Shown here piece after piece: positions 30,459-41,819 of a DNA stretch of 64,000 nucleotides. Both the position numbers and the translations under genes were made by a program. The stretch's first letter is position 1. The number at the start of each line of letters is the position of its first letter. The stretch spans positions 1 through 64,000 of the forward strand of contig MKWI01000006.1 in the NCBI GenBank assembly GCA_001899715.1. Reading direction: 5' to 3'. The notes beneath the pieces were generated by a model, which searched no databases, was not told the DNA's origin, and saw nothing but the letters and a program-made list of their open reading frames with translations. This DNA is from Sphingobium sp. 66-54 (GTDB taxonomy: Bacteria; Pseudomonadota; Alphaproteobacteria; Sphingomonadales; Sphingomonadaceae).

Positions 30459-31784
30459 TTATTCAGCGGCCGCGGCGGCCGGAACCGCATCGACTGCATC
30501 GCTCTTGTTCTTGGACTTCGCGAGCACAGCCTCGGTGATCGAGCCGGGCAGCGGATCGGGCCGCTCGATCGAAGCGATGATCGGCAGGATGATCAGGAAG
30601 TGCGCGAAATAATAAGCCGTCGCGAGCTGACTGATCATGAGATAGGGCTCCTCGGCGTGCGCGCCGCCGCAGTAACCCAGCACCAGCACGTCCGCGACCA
30701 GCAGCCAGAAGAACTTCCTGAACAACGGCCGATACTTGCCCGAGCGCACCGGCGACGTGTCGATCCACGAAAGGAAGAACAGCAGCAGGATGGAGGCGAA
30801 CATTGCCATGACGCCGAGCAGCTTCGCCGGGATGATGACGATACCGGTGAAAGGAATGGAGAAGTCCATCGTGCAGGCACGCAGGATCGCGTAGAACGGC
30901 CAGAAATACCATTCCGGAACGATCAGGGCCGGCGTGCTCATCGGGTTAGCCGCGATGTAATTGTCCGGGTGTCCCATCGAGTTGGGCGCGAAGAACAGCA
31001 CCAGCGCGAACAGGATGAGGAAGATGCCGACGCCGAACCCGTCCTTCGCCGTATAATAGGGATGGAACGGCACGGTATCCTGCGGCCCCTTCACTTCCAC
31101 GCCGGTCGGGTTGGATGAGCCGGGAATGTGCAGTGCCCAGATGTGCAGGATGATGACACCGGCGATCACGAACGGCAGCAGATAGTGCAGCGAGAAGAAG
31201 CGGTTGAGCGAGGCATTGCCGGGCGCGAAACCGCCGAGCAGCCACGTCTGGATCGGCTCGCCGACAACCGGGATCGCCGCGAACAGGCCGGTAATGACCT
31301 GCGCGCCCCAGAAGCTCATCTGGCCCCACGGCAGCACATAGCCCATGAATGCGGTGGCCATCATGAGCAGGAAGATGACCACGCCCAGCAGCCACACCAT
31401 TTCGCGCGGCGCCTTGTAGGAGCCGAAATAAAGCCCGCGGAACATGTGGAGATAGACGACGATGAAGAAGAAGCTTGCGCCGTTGGCGTGCGCATAACGC
31501 AGCAGCCAGCCCGAGTTCACGTCGCGCATGATGTGCTCGACCGAATCGAAGGCGATGCCGGCATTGGCCGCATAATGCATGGCCAGGATGATGCCGGTGA
31601 CGAGCTGGATGGTCAGCGCCACACCGGCGAGAACACCGAAGTTCCAGAAATAGTTGAGGTTGCGCGGGACGGGATAGCCGGCGCCGACCGCGTTATACAC
31701 GAGGCGGGGGAGCGGCAGACGCTCGTCGACCCACTTCATCACGGGATTTTTGGGAGTGTAATGCTCAGCCCAGGGAAAGCTCAT
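30459..31784 (-). CDS. petB: Cytochrome b of the bc1 complex
   Basis: [41 protein letters not shown]. Confidence 0.97.
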   Translation of the reverse strand: MSFPWAEHYTPKNPVMKWVDERLPLPRLVYNAVGAGYPVPRNLNYFWNFGVLAGVALTIQLVTGIILAMHYAANAGIAFDSVEHIMRDVNSGWLLRYAHANGASFFFIVVYLHMFRGLYFGSYKAPREMVWLLGVVIFLLMMATAFMGYVLPWGQMSFWGAQVITGLFAAIPVVGEPIQTWLLGGFAPGNASLNRFFSLHYLLPFVIAGVIILHIWALHIPGSSNPTGVEVKGPQDTVPFHPYYTAKDGFGVGIFLILFALVLFFAPNSMGHPDNYIAANPMSTPALIVPEWYFWPFYAILRACTMDFSIPFTGIVIIPAKLLGVMAMFASILLLFFLSWIDTSPVRSGKYRPLFRKFFWLLVADVLVLGYCGGAHAEEPYLMISQLATAYYFAHFLIILPIIASIERPDPLPGSITEAVLAKSKNKSDAVDAVPAAAAAE

Positions 31785-31795
31785 TATCTTTATCC

Positions 31796-32362
31796 TCAGC
31801 CTACGAGAACAGCGGTGTCGGAGGTGTACTTATACGGCGGAACCACGAGGTTCTTCGGCGCGGGGCCTTTGCGGATGCGCGCCGCCGTATCGTAGGACGA
31901 GCCGTGACAGGGGCAGAAATAGCCGCCGAACTCGCCGCGATTCTCGCCCTCGCCGGCACCAAGCGGAACGCAGCCGAGATGGGTGCAGACGCCCATGGTG
32001 ATGAGCCACTGCTTCTTGCCGTCGACGGTGCGATCTTCCAGCGTCTGCGGGTCGCGCAGCGTGGACGGGTCGACCGCGTCCGCCTCCGCGATTTCCTTGG
32101 CGGTCAGGTGCCGTACGAACAGCGGCTGGGCGCGGAACACCGCCTTGACGGCCTGCCCCTCCTCGATCGCCGAGAGATCGACCTCGGTCGTCGCCTGCGC
32201 CAGCACGTCGGCGCTGGGGTTCATCTGGTTGATGAGGGGCGCGAGGACGGCGACACCGCCGACGCCCGCGAAACTCACGGCCGCGATATTGATGAAGTCG
32301 CGGCGGCGCACGCCCTCGCCTTCACCCACGACAGCGTCCGTTCCTTGCACTTCAGTGGCCAT
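31796..32362 (-). CDS. petA: Ubiquinol-cytochrome c reductase Rieske iron-sulfur subunit
   Basis: [10 protein letters not shown]...[13 protein letters not shown]. Confidence 0.97.
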   Translation of the reverse strand: MATEVQGTDAVVGEGEGVRRRDFINIAAVSFAGVGGVAVLAPLINQMNPSADVLAQATTEVDLSAIEEGQAVKAVFRAQPLFVRHLTAKEIAEADAVDPSTLRDPQTLEDRTVDGKKQWLITMGVCTHLGCVPLGAGEGENRGEFGGYFCPCHGSSYDTAARIRKGPAPKNLVVPPYKYTSDTAVLVG

Positions 32363-32669
32363 GTGTTCTCACTTGCCTCCCTTTGCCCGGCGATTGGCGA
32401 CCTCATGAAGACGCCGGGCATGAACCGCGGATGGGCCGCCCTGCCGATCCCGCCGGAGTCTGCGCCCGCTTCCCATGCCTTGTCAGGGAGGCAGGCCGCC
32501 CGGTGGGGACAATAGACGACCGCGCGCCAGGAACCCCCTTGGCGCGTCCGGGCGCCTGATAGCGCCCTTGGCCGCGATTTGCCAACCTTCAATTTCCCAT
32601 CGCCCACAGCTTTTTTCCGCCGCGCCGCGGGACTGGGACGCAGGCCGCATTGCGGCTAGGGAGGCGAGC

Positions 32670-33128
32670 ATGCGTATCGCCCTCCACCAGCCCGATATTG
32701 CGGGCAATGTCGGCACGATCCTGCGGCTTGCGGCCTGCTGGCGGATCCCCGTCGACATCATCCTGCCCTGCGGGTTCCCCGCGTCGGACCGGCAGCTCCA
32801 GCGCGCCGCGATGGATTATGGCGGCCAGGCCGACGTGACTCGCCATGCCGATTTCGTGGCGTTCGCGCGGGCGCATCTGCTTGGCGAGGCCAGACTCGTG
32901 GCCCTGACCAGCAGCGGCGATACCCGACTCACCGATGCCCGCTTCCAGCCCCACGACATCCTGCTGATGGGCCGGGAGAGCGCTGGCCTGCCGCCGGACC
33001 TGCATGCGCGCGCGGACCTGCGGGTGCGGATTCCGATGGCGGCGGGCTTTCGCTCCTTGAACCTCGCGGTCGCAACTGGCATCGCGCTCGGCGAGGCGCT
33101 GCGGCAGACCGACCTGTTCCCCGGCTGA
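32670..33128 (+). CDS. trmL: tRNA (cytidine(34)-2'-O)-methyltransferase
   Basis: [40 protein letters not shown] knot motifs. Confidence 0.93.
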   Translation: MRIALHQPDIAGNVGTILRLAACWRIPVDIILPCGFPASDRQLQRAAMDYGGQADVTRHADFVAFARAHLLGEARLVALTSSGDTRLTDARFQPHDILLMGRESAGLPPDLHARADLRVRIPMAAGFRSLNLAVATGIALGEALRQTDLFPG

Positions 33129-33204
33129 CCGCGCGGGCACCCCGTTGATTCACGTCAAGGCGGCACCCCGGCGGGCGCGGCTAGGGACGATCATCCGAAA
33201 CGAC

Positions 33205-34077
33205 ATGACGGAAAGACGAATGCTGGACGAACAACAAACGGCCGCACGCGCATGGTTCGAGGATCTCCGGGACCGGATCTGCGAGGAATTCGAGGCGATC
33301 GAGCGCGAGGCGGGCAGCGACGCGGCGTTCGACTATCTCGCCTGGTGGCGCGAGAGCGGCAGCGCAAAGACCGGCCCGATGGAAGAAGGCGGCGGTGGCG
33401 GCGGCGTGCGCGGCCTGATGAAGGGCAAGGTGTTCGAGAAGGTCGGCGTCAATGTTTCGACCGTGGGCGGCACGTTCTCGCCCGAGTTCGCCAAGACGAT
33501 CCACGGCGCGGAGGACGACCCCGGTTTCTTCGCCACCGGCATCAGCCTGGTCGCGCACATGACCAACCCGCATGTGCCGGCGGTGCACATGAACACCCGC
33601 TTCCTCGTCACCACCAAGCGCTGGTTCGGCGGCGGGGCGGACCTCAATCCGCCGCTCCCTTATGCGGAAGACACGGTCGATTTCCATGCCGCCTTCAAGG
33701 CCGCGTGCGACGCGCACGATCCCGAGCATTATCCGCGCTTCAAGGCCTGGGCGGACGACTATTTCTACATCCCGCACCGGCAGGTGCATCGCGGCGTCGG
33801 CGGTATCTTCTACGACCATCTCGAAGGGGACTTCGACACGAATTTCGCTTTCACCCGCGCGGTGGGCGAGGCGTTTCTCGATATATTCCCGCGCATCGTG
33901 CGCCGCCGCATGGGGCTGGCGTGGACCCCGCAGGACGAAGCCGAACTGCTCACATGGCGCGGCCGCTATGCCGAATTCAACCTCGTCTATGATCGCGGCA
34001 CGCTGTTCGGCCTCAAGACCGGCGGCAATATCGACGCGATCCTGATGAGCCTGCCACCCCGCGTGACCTGGGCCTGA
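33205..34077 (+). CDS. hemF: Oxygen-dependent coproporphyrinogen-III oxidase
   Basis: [32 protein letters not shown]. Confidence 0.97.
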   Translation: MTERRMLDEQQTAARAWFEDLRDRICEEFEAIEREAGSDAAFDYLAWWRESGSAKTGPMEEGGGGGGVRGLMKGKVFEKVGVNVSTVGGTFSPEFAKTIHGAEDDPGFFATGISLVAHMTNPHVPAVHMNTRFLVTTKRWFGGGADLNPPLPYAEDTVDFHAAFKAACDAHDPEHYPRFKAWADDYFYIPHRQVHRGVGGIFYDHLEGDFDTNFAFTRAVGEAFLDIFPRIVRRRMGLAWTPQDEAELLTWRGRYAEFNLVYDRGTLFGLKTGGNIDAILMSLPPRVTWA

Positions 34078-34163
34078 GTGGGGGCAGCGAGCGAGGATCC
34101 GATTTAGACGGCTGGTTGGTTATCCCCGAAAGAGTCGATTCTCGCTCTCCGGAAAAAGAACAT

Positions 34164-34239
34164 GTGCTCCTGCGCAGGCACGAACCCAGAGCGGCAAGGC
34201 ACTGCGGCTGGATCTGGACTCCTGCCTGCGCGGGAGCAC
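34164..34239. repeat. Palindromic repeat family 2, copy 2
   Basis: gtgctcctgcgcaggcacgaaccca...ctggactcctgcctgcgcgggagcac. Confidence 0.85.
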
Positions 34240-34291
34240 ACTGCTTTAGTTTCGAAGTGAACCCGCTGCCGACCCGTAGCCTTTAGCCGCT

Positions 34292-35053
34292 TTAGCCGCG
34301 CCGCCGCCCTACGGCTGCCATGGCCACACGGTAGAGCGCGGCGGTGACGAGCATGATGGCGACACCGATCCCCGCTTCGACCAGCCCCGAGATAATGGCC
34401 ACCGCCAGATCGGCCACATCCTTGGGCAGCAGCAAGGTCGCGGTGACACCCACCACCGACGTCGCGGCAAGGCCGATGGCCGTCGCGGCGATGAACACCA
34501 TCGCCAGCATCAGGAAGATGCGCCAGCCATTGCCGATGGTCAGCTCCGCGCTACGGCGCAGGATGGTGAGCGGATTGCCCGGCCGCTCGGCCGCCGCCAC
34601 CGGCGCGATCAGCGCCAGCCGGCCGATCAGGTAGAAGCCGGGCAGGAAGAACAGCGTCAGTCCGCACATGATGCCGAAACGCTGGACGGTAACGGCGAGA
34701 ACGTAAGCGGGCAGCACCAGCAGCGCCGCATGCAGCGACTGGCCGACCGTCAGCCGCTCGGTGCGCAGCAGCAGCGAGAGCATCGCCAGCACGCCGAACG
34801 CTGTGACGATGCTGTGGACCAGCAGCACCGGCCAGTTGAGCGCGGCATAGTCCATCAGCCGGCCAAACGCCGCCGCCGGCTCCGCGCCGCTTTCGAGCGG
34901 CGGCGGCATGCGACTGAATTGCCCGGCGACGATGCTGGGCAGCAGCAGGAACATGCCGGCGATCGCGGTCAGCAGGTCGCGATTGGCGCGGCCCATGGCT
35001 CTGGCGTCGTCCCAGACGAGATTGAGGTCGATTTTGTTCACGCGCGCACGCAT
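34292..35053 (-). CDS. Polytopic membrane protein, hypothetical
   Basis: Multiple TM helices; start trimmed to MRARVNKIDLNLVWDDARAMGR. Confidence 0.75.
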   Translation of the reverse strand: MRARVNKIDLNLVWDDARAMGRANRDLLTAIAGMFLLLPSIVAGQFSRMPPPLESGAEPAAAFGRLMDYAALNWPVLLVHSIVTAFGVLAMLSLLLRTERLTVGQSLHAALLVLPAYVLAVTVQRFGIMCGLTLFFLPGFYLIGRLALIAPVAAAERPGNPLTILRRSAELTIGNGWRIFLMLAMVFIAATAIGLAATSVVGVTATLLLPKDVADLAVAIISGLVEAGIGVAIMLVTAALYRVAMAAVGRRRG

Positions 35054-35152
35054 TTCCTTTCGCGCGCTCGATAGGGAATTAATCCGGCGAGAGCCAGCAC
35101 CTGCATCCGCCCCCTTGCCAAATTTCGCCGTAGCCCACATGTCGGCGCCACG

Positions 35153-35848
35153 ATGCACGCCGCAATGACAGGGGAGATAACCGCGCCGCCGCCGGAACTG
35201 GGCGATGTCGAGTGGCGGGTCGAACCGGGCCTGCTCGATTATGCAGCCGGCGTCGCGGACATGACGCAGCGAGCGGAGGCCATCGCCGCCGGGGCAGCCC
35301 GCGAGCGCATCTGGCTGATCGAGCATCCGCCGCTCTACACCGCCGGCACCAGCGCCGTGGCGAGCGACCTCATCGCGCCGCGCTTCCCGGTGCATGAGAC
35401 CGGGCGCGGCGGGCAATATACCTATCACGGCCCCGGCCAGCGCATCGCTTATCTCAACATCGACCTCGCCCGGCGCGGGCGCGACGTGCGGCTGTTCGTG
35501 CAGGCGATCGAGCATTGGGTGATCGCGGCGCTGGCCGATCTCGGCGTTCCGGCGTGGACGGCGGATGGGCGAATCGGCGTGTGGACGCACGACAGGGACG
35601 GTGCCGAGGCCAAGATCGCCGCCATCGGCGTGCGCGTGCGCAAATGGGTGACGCTGCACGGCGTTGCGATCAATGTCGCGCCGGACCTTTCCCATTATAG
35701 CGGCATCGTGCCCTGCGGTATCCGCGCATTCGGCGTCACCAGTCTCGCCGCACTGGGCAAGCCGGCGGACATGGCGACGATGGATGCCGCCCTCGCCACC
35801 CATGCACCAGCGCTGCTAGCCATGGTCGGGGACAGCACCCGCGCGTAG
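35153..35848 (+). CDS. lipB: Lipoyl(octanoyl) transferase
   Basis: [42 protein letters not shown]. Confidence 0.95.
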   Translation: MHAAMTGEITAPPPELGDVEWRVEPGLLDYAAGVADMTQRAEAIAAGAARERIWLIEHPPLYTAGTSAVASDLIAPRFPVHETGRGGQYTYHGPGQRIAYLNIDLARRGRDVRLFVQAIEHWVIAALADLGVPAWTADGRIGVWTHDRDGAEAKIAAIGVRVRKWVTLHGVAINVAPDLSHYSGIVPCGIRAFGVTSLAALGKPADMATMDAALATHAPALLAMVGDSTRA

Positions 35849-35962
35849 CGCGACAGGGCCTTGAGGCTTCGTCATGACGTCACTAAGGTCCGCCCTTCGC
35901 GGTCAGCCCACCGGGTGGCGCCATAGAGGCGAGCGGCCGCGCAACAGGGAGAAAAGAGAGAG

Positions 35963-36256
35963 ATGCCTCGCCCCGACCTTCGCCGCATGACGATGGCCTT
36001 GCCCCTGGCAGTCTTGTGTGCCCCCTTCCTGCTCGCCGGCTGTGGCGGCGGCAGTCAAACGGCCGGCAACAGCGTGGAAATGCGCGACATGGATGTCGTC
36101 GACGGCACGGTAAACGATTCGATGACCGACCTCGATGCGGTCAAGGCCGATGGCGTCGGCGCCGTCAGCAATGCCGGCAGCGCCCACCGTCCCGCCGCGC
36201 CGAGCGAAAATAGCGAGGAAGAAAGCCCGGACGCCGAGACGGTCGCCGCCGAATAG
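35963..36256 (+). CDS. Small hypothetical lipoprotein
   Basis: LPLAVLCAPFLLAGCGGG lipobox. Confidence 0.65.
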   Translation: MPRPDLRRMTMALPLAVLCAPFLLAGCGGGSQTAGNSVEMRDMDVVDGTVNDSMTDLDAVKADGVGAVSNAGSAHRPAAPSENSEEESPDAETVAAE

Positions 36257-36439
36257 GATCCGTCCCGGCCGCATCGAAGCGACCACGCCGTTCGTTGCGG
36301 GCGGTCAGGGCGCGCTTGCCGGGCGTCGATACTCGATGCGAACGAAGGTCGCCGCCTTATCGCTCCAGGCGCTTCGCTTGGCGGCAGGCCCATATTCCAG
36401 CCCCTTCTAAGAAGCGTCGGCAGAACAAGGGAAAGCGCC

Positions 36440-37081
36440 TCATTTCAGGCCGAGCAGCTTGTGCGTCTGGAGGGTCAGGCGCCAGCGGCTGTCTCCCAGC
36501 ACGAGCGCAATCGCGGCCTCACGCGCGGCTGCGTTGGCATCCGCGTCGCCGCAATCCATCGGCTGGAGGAGGAAATGTGCGAAATCCCACGCCAGCAGCG
36601 CGGCCGGGTCGATGCCCTCCTGCGGCCAGACAAGCTTGAGTTCGTCGCCCGTGCGCTGCACCACCGCGCTGCCCGCCTTGGGGCTGATGCACAGCCAGTC
36701 GATGCCCGGCGTCGCCGGCAGCGTGCCGTTGCTCTCCACCGCGATCTCGAAACCGGTGGCGTGCAGCGCATCCACGGCGGCGCCATCGAGCTGGAGCATC
36801 GGCTCGCCGCCGGTCACGACGACGAAACGCCGGCCATGCTCGTCTCCCCACAGCCGGGCGGCCGCATCCGCCAAAGCCTCCGCCGTGGCGAAACGGCCGC
36901 CATTCTCGCCGTCGGTGCCGACGAAATCCGTATCGCAGAAGCGGCAGACGGCCGTGGCGCGATCCGCCTCGCGCCCGGTCCACAGATTGCAGCCGGCAAA
37001 GCGCAGGAACACGGCGCGGCGCCCGGCCTGCATACCCTCGCCCTGCAAGGTGAGGAACATTTCCTTGACGGCGTAGCTCAT
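36440..37081 (-). CDS. queE: 7-carboxy-7-deazaguanine synthase
   Basis: MSYAVKEMFLTLQGEGMQAGRRAVFLRFAGCNLWTGREADRATAVCRFCDTDFVGTDG; CX14CX2C variant radical-SAM motif. Confidence 0.96.
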   Translation of the reverse strand: MSYAVKEMFLTLQGEGMQAGRRAVFLRFAGCNLWTGREADRATAVCRFCDTDFVGTDGENGGRFATAEALADAAARLWGDEHGRRFVVVTGGEPMLQLDGAAVDALHATGFEIAVESNGTLPATPGIDWLCISPKAGSAVVQRTGDELKLVWPQEGIDPAALLAWDFAHFLLQPMDCGDADANAAAREAAIALVLGDSRWRLTLQTHKLLGLK

Positions 37082-37089
37082 CGCCCGGC

Positions 37090-37782
37090 TCAGGGATGCG
37101 CGGCGTAGCGCGTGGGATCGGGCAGGCCCGCCTCGATGAACCCCTTCGAGCGCAGGCGGCAGCTATCGCACAAGCCGCAGTGCAGCCCGTCCGGTGTCGG
37201 GTCGTAGCAGGACCAGCTCATGCCCGCGTCGAGACCGAGGCGGTGCGCCTCCCGCGCGATATCTGCCTTTGTCATATATTGCAGCGGCGTCTCGATACGC
37301 ACCGTGCGGCCTTCCACACCGTCGCGCGTCGCCAGCGCCGCCATCGCCTCGAATGCCGCGATGAACTCGGCCCGGCAATCGGGATAGCCCGAATAATCGA
37401 GCGCGTTGACGCCGATGAAGATGTGCCGCGCGCCGACCACTTCGGCCAGCCCCAGCGTAAGCGAGAGGAAGATGGTGTTGCGCGCCGGCACATAGGTAAT
37501 CGGGATATCGCCCGCCTGCACGCCGTCCTTGGGCACGGCGATATCGGCAGTCAACGCCGAGCCGCCGAACAGCGATAGGTCGAGCGGCAGAATGATGTGC
37601 CGCTCGACGCCGACCGCCGCCGCAACACGGCGCGCGGCATCCAGCTCGATGCGGTGGCGCTGGTTATAGTCGATAGTGAGGGCCGCAAGCCGGAACCCCG
37701 CCTCGCGTGCGAGGCCGGCGGCGACCATGGAATCGAGCCCGCCCGAAATCAGGGCGACGGCAATGGGCTGTTGGGATGTCAT
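37090..37782 (-). CDS. queC: 7-cyano-7-deazaguanine synthase
   Basis: VALISGGLDSMVAAGLAREAG; SWSCYDPTPDGLHCGLCDSCRLRSKGF. Confidence 0.97.
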   Translation of the reverse strand: MTSQQPIAVALISGGLDSMVAAGLAREAGFRLAALTIDYNQRHRIELDAARRVAAAVGVERHIILPLDLSLFGGSALTADIAVPKDGVQAGDIPITYVPARNTIFLSLTLGLAEVVGARHIFIGVNALDYSGYPDCRAEFIAAFEAMAALATRDGVEGRTVRIETPLQYMTKADIAREAHRLGLDAGMSWSCYDPTPDGLHCGLCDSCRLRSKGFIEAGLPDPTRYAAHP

Positions 37783-37864
37783 GGCCGCCCGCTAGCGCAA
37801 TTCGCGCGCCGGCGCCACGGGAAGGATGGAAAGGGAAGGCCCGCACGGACGCGGAAACCACCCC

Positions 37865-38299
37865 TCAGCGCTGCAACGCCGTCGCCCGGCACGCGCCCAC
37901 CCGGCGGCCCTCGATCACCATGGCGAAGGGCGACCCGTCCGAGACGCCCTGCGAATCGATCTGGACCAGCCGCCCGGTTTCGACGCGCAGCGCGGTGCGG
38001 CCCTGCCCGGCATGGGCGCAATCATAGGTGATCGCCACCCGCCGCGCGCTGTTCTCAAGCACGAAGCGCTTGCATTGGCGGCCGGGATGGCGGGGCTGGA
38101 GCAATTGCGCGGGGTCGCCGAGGCAGACGCGGCGCGCATTGCCAGCCGCGCCACGCTCGACCAGCTCCCATTCGCCGCTCTCCAGCGCGGTCAAGGCGCC
38201 ATAATCGCCCGCTTGCGCCACAGCAGAGCCCGCCGGGCAGGCCATGCCCAGCGCCATCGCAGACCAAAGCAGCCCCCTGCTCATCTTCGTCACCTGCAT
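37865..38299 (-). CDS. Hypothetical secreted protein
   Basis: Signal peptide (LLWSAMALGMACPAGSAVAQA); four Cys; start trimmed. Confidence 0.65.
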   Translation of the reverse strand: MQVTKMSRGLLWSAMALGMACPAGSAVAQAGDYGALTALESGEWELVERGAAGNARRVCLGDPAQLLQPRHPGRQCKRFVLENSARRVAITYDCAHAGQGRTALRVETGRLVQIDSQGVSDGSPFAMVIEGRRVGACRATALQR

Positions 38300-38427
38300 C
38301 CATTGCGGTGCCAATCGCGCGCCTCCCCCAAATCGCCCCCAAGATAATATGGAATTATGGCGATAAAAGAGCACGGTTCGTCGCACCATCCAAAATTCGG
38401 ACAGGCAGCGAAAGGCCAGCGCGCGCG

Positions 38428-39345
38428 TCACCCAGCGCCGGGCAACTCGCCGAGCGGCACCTCGAAGATGCGCGAGCAGAAGGCGCAATCCACGGCGATG
38501 ACGCCACGCTCGTCGGCCATCTCGCCGCGCTCTTCGGGCCCGAACCGGCCGAGCACGGAGCGGATATGGCTAAGATCGCAGCGGCATCCCTTGCTGAGCG
38601 CAACGGGATTGAACACACGGATTTCCTGCTCCTCGTGGAACAGTCGCCAGAGGAGGTCGGTGAGCGGCAGCGCCGGATCGGTCAGTTCGCTGTCCTTCAG
38701 CGTGCGCGCAAGGATCGCGACATGCTCCCAATCGGGATGATCGTGGCGCACATGCAGGCGTTCACGCCCCACTTCGCCCTCCGGAAGATGCTGGAGCAGC
38801 AGGCCCGCGCCGATACAACCCTGCTCAGCGTCCCTCCGCACCGCAATATGGACAAGGCTGGGGATCTGCTCGGACTGGGCGAAATAATGCTCGGCCGCCG
38901 CGCCCAGCCCCTCGCCCTCCAGCGGCACGATGCCCTGGTAGCGCTCACCCGTGACCGCCTGATCGAAGGTGATGGCGAGATAGCCCTTGCCGAACAGGCC
39001 GAACAGCGTGGGCGCGTCGCCCAGTTCCGCCAGCCGGTCCGCATCATATTGCGCATAGCCGCGCACTGCGCCTGCCTTGTAATCGGCGACGAGCAGAGAG
39101 ACGACGCCATGCTCGGTCTGCGCCTGCAAGGTGAGCTGGCCCTCGTCGTCCTTCAGCATCGCCCCCAGCAGGCTAGCGAGCACCAGCGCCTCGGCGACCA
39201 GCTTCTCGATAGGCGGCGGATAGGCGTGGGCGGCAAGCACATCGTCGAGCGCTGCGCCAATCCGCGTGACCCGCCCCCGCGCATGGCGGGACGGGATGGT
39301 GAAGCCGAACGCTTCATCGTTGAAGGAGCGGGCGAGACTGGCCAT
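38428..39345 (-). CDS. hslO: Redox-regulated chaperone Hsp33
   Basis: KGCRCDLSHI...DCAFCSRIF redox zinc switch. Confidence 0.94.
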   Translation of the reverse strand: MASLARSFNDEAFGFTIPSRHARGRVTRIGAALDDVLAAHAYPPPIEKLVAEALVLASLLGAMLKDDEGQLTLQAQTEHGVVSLLVADYKAGAVRGYAQYDADRLAELGDAPTLFGLFGKGYLAITFDQAVTGERYQGIVPLEGEGLGAAAEHYFAQSEQIPSLVHIAVRRDAEQGCIGAGLLLQHLPEGEVGRERLHVRHDHPDWEHVAILARTLKDSELTDPALPLTDLLWRLFHEEQEIRVFNPVALSKGCRCDLSHIRSVLGRFGPEERGEMADERGVIAVDCAFCSRIFEVPLGELPGAG

Positions 39346-39434
39346 GGATCATTCCTGTGTGCGGGCCGGTGTGCCCGGCCCGGTTCCAGATAAGCGCCCT
39401 TTCCGGGCCGGCAAGCCGAGGAGCGGCTGCGCCC

Positions 39435-40370
39435 TCAGCCCAGCAGCCCAAAGGCCCAGAGCAACACGGACTTCTGCGCGTGCAGGCGGTTCTCCGCCTC
39501 GTCCCAGATGAGCGACTGCGGCCCGTCGATCACCTCCGCCGTCACCTCCTCGCCGCGATGAGCAGGCAGGCAGTGGAGGAAACGCGCATCGGCCTTCGCC
39601 TGCGCCATCAGCGCCGGCGTCACCTGATAGGGCATCATCGCCTTGAGCTTGGCCTCGCCCCCAGCCTGGCCCATCGAGATCCAGGTATCGGTGACGACGA
39701 CATCGGCACCCGCCACCGCTGCCCCGGCATCGCGGCTGAGCGTGATCGCCGCCCCGCGCGCCTGCGCCTCGGCGGCAAAGCGCGGATCGGGATCGTAGCC
39801 CTCCGGCACGCCCATGCGCACATCGAACTTGAACAGGCCGGCCGCCTCGACGATCGAGTGCAGCACATTGTTGCCATCGCCCAGCCATGCCCACTGGCTG
39901 CCGGGCAGGGCAAGCCCATGCTCGATGACGGTCAGCAGGTCCGCGACGATCTGGCACGGGTGCGACAGGTCGGTCAGACCGTTGATGACCGGCACGGTGG
40001 CGTGGGCCGCCATCTCCTCGATCTTGGCGTGATCGTCGGTGCGAATCATGATCGCGTCGACCATGCGGCTCAGCACACGCGCGGTATCGGCCACCGTCTC
40101 GCCCCGGCCGATCTGCATCGAGCCGGCATCCATTACCATGGAGGTGCCGCCGAGCTGGCGGATCGCCATGTCGAACGAGACACGGGTGCGGGTCGAGTTC
40201 TTCTCGAAGATCATGGCGAGGGTGCGCCCGGCCAGCGGCGCATCCCTGTCGGCCGCGCCCTTAAACAGGCCAGCCGCCACGCGCGCCGCTTTGCGGTCGA
40301 TCGCATCGGCGATCATCGCGGCGATCGCGTCACCACCGGCATCGGACAGGTTGAGGAAATGTCTCGTCAT
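39435..40370 (-). CDS. argF: Ornithine carbamoyltransferase
   Basis: [39 protein letters not shown]. Confidence 0.97.
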   Translation of the reverse strand: MTRHFLNLSDAGGDAIAAMIADAIDRKAARVAAGLFKGAADRDAPLAGRTLAMIFEKNSTRTRVSFDMAIRQLGGTSMVMDAGSMQIGRGETVADTARVLSRMVDAIMIRTDDHAKIEEMAAHATVPVINGLTDLSHPCQIVADLLTVIEHGLALPGSQWAWLGDGNNVLHSIVEAAGLFKFDVRMGVPEGYDPDPRFAAEAQARGAAITLSRDAGAAVAGADVVVTDTWISMGQAGGEAKLKAMMPYQVTPALMAQAKADARFLHCLPAHRGEEVTAEVIDGPQSLIWDEAENRLHAQKSVLLWAFGLLG

Positions 40371-40463
40371 CGTTTTTCGACTTTCCTGCAAAAGCAGAAG
40401 CCGGGGCGGTTGGGACCGCCGCCGGGCTCTGGGCTCCCCTCCTCCGGGAGCACGGGAGTAGGA

Positions 40464-41663
40464 TCAGGCGGCCGTTTCGGCTGCCTTGTAGCTGGCCGCG
40501 CCGGCCGAGAGCTTCTCGATCGCCTCGGCGATATGGCGCTCCTCGATCACCAGCGGCGGCAGGATGCGCACGACATTCTCGCCCGCCGAGACGGTGAGCA
40601 GGCCGTGATGGTCGCGCAGATGCGCCACGAAGGCGCGCGCCTCCACCGCCGGCTTGAGCTTGAGGCCGAGCATCAGGCCAAGCCCGCGCACGCTCTCGAA
40701 CACATCGTCGTGATTGGGGATGAGCTGCTCCAGCGCCCCACGCAACCGCTCGCCGCGCCGCGCCACCTCGTCGAAGAAGCCCGGCTCCAGCATCACGTCG
40801 AGCACCGCCATACCCGCCGCCATGGCCAGCGGGTTGCCGCCATAGGTCGAACCGTGAGTGCCGAACACCATGCCCTTCGCCGCTTCCTCGGTGGCGAGGC
40901 AGGCGCCGAGCGGAAAGCCGCCGCCAATGCCCTTGGCAACCGCCATGATGTCCGGCTCGATGCCGTAATGCTCGTGCGCGAAGAACTTGCCGGTGCGCCC
41001 ATAGCCGCACTGCACCTCGTCCAGCACCAGCAGCAGGCCGTGCTCGTCGCACGCCGCGCGCAGGCCCTTGATGAACGCGGGGTCGCCAGCGGTCAGGCCG
41101 CCCTCACCCTGCACCGTCTCGACGAGGAAACCGGCGGTCTCGTCGTCGATCTTCGCCAGCGCACCCTCAAGATCGTTAAAGGTCGCATAGTCGAAGCCGG
41201 GTAGCAGCGGCTCGAAGCCGTCGCGCATCTTGGGCTGGTTGGTCGCGCTGATCGTGCCGAGCGTGCGGCCGTGAAACGCATTCTTGAACGTGATGAGCTT
41301 GTGGCGCTGCGGATTGCCGTTGGCGAAGTGGTAGCGCCGCGCCGTCTTGATCGAACACTCGACCGCCTCGGCGCCCGAATTGGTGAAGAACACCGTATCG
41401 GCGAAGCTGTTGTCGACGATGCGCTGCGCGAACGCCTCCCCCTGCGGCGAGCCGTAGAGGTTGGAGACGTGCATCAGCGTCGCCGCCTGGTCCGCAATCG
41501 CCTTCACCAGATGCGGGTGGCCGTGGCCGAGCGCGTTGACCGCGATGCCGCTGGCGAAATCCAGATAGCGCTCGCCTCGCTCGCCGATCAGATAGCAGCC
41601 CTCGCCGCGCACGGGACGCACATCGCACCGGGGATAGACGGGCATGAGCGGCGTGATCGACAT
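40464..41663 (-). CDS. argD: Acetylornithine aminotransferase
   Basis: FTNSGAEAVECSIKTARRYH; LVLDEVQCGYGRTGKFFAHEHYGIEPDIMAVAKGIGGGFPLGA. Confidence 0.95.
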   Translation of the reverse strand: MSITPLMPVYPRCDVRPVRGEGCYLIGERGERYLDFASGIAVNALGHGHPHLVKAIADQAATLMHVSNLYGSPQGEAFAQRIVDNSFADTVFFTNSGAEAVECSIKTARRYHFANGNPQRHKLITFKNAFHGRTLGTISATNQPKMRDGFEPLLPGFDYATFNDLEGALAKIDDETAGFLVETVQGEGGLTAGDPAFIKGLRAACDEHGLLLVLDEVQCGYGRTGKFFAHEHYGIEPDIMAVAKGIGGGFPLGACLATEEAAKGMVFGTHGSTYGGNPLAMAAGMAVLDVMLEPGFFDEVARRGERLRGALEQLIPNHDDVFESVRGLGLMLGLKLKPAVEARAFVAHLRDHHGLLTVSAGENVVRILPPLVIEERHIAEAIEKLSAGAASYKAAETAA

Positions 41664-41715
41664 GAGCCTTTTCCTTTCTGGCCAACGGGCGGCCCGGATG
41701 GGGGCAACCCAAACG

Positions 41716-41743
41716 GAAAAAGGCGGCCCCTTGAAAGGCCGCC
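41716..41743 (-). terminator. Rho-independent terminator or attenuator upstream of argD
   Basis: On the minus strand: GGCGGCC-TTTCAAGG-GGCCGCC-TTTTT, about 50 nt before the argD start. Confidence 0.65.
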
Positions 41744-41819
41744 ATCCTTCAACGCCGCCCCTATAGCGGCCAAGGGGGAGCGAATCAACGGAAGCTCGCA
41801 GCGCCCATCAGGGGGCAGG

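Noticed and set aside
29463-31118. 551 aa plus-strand ORF opposite cytochrome c1/b
   Set aside because: Shadow of two unmistakable bc1 genes.
40425-40458. ctctgggctcccctcctccgggagcac between argF and argD as a family 2 copy
   Set aside because: Only a partial right arm and in a tandem gap; too degenerate to call.
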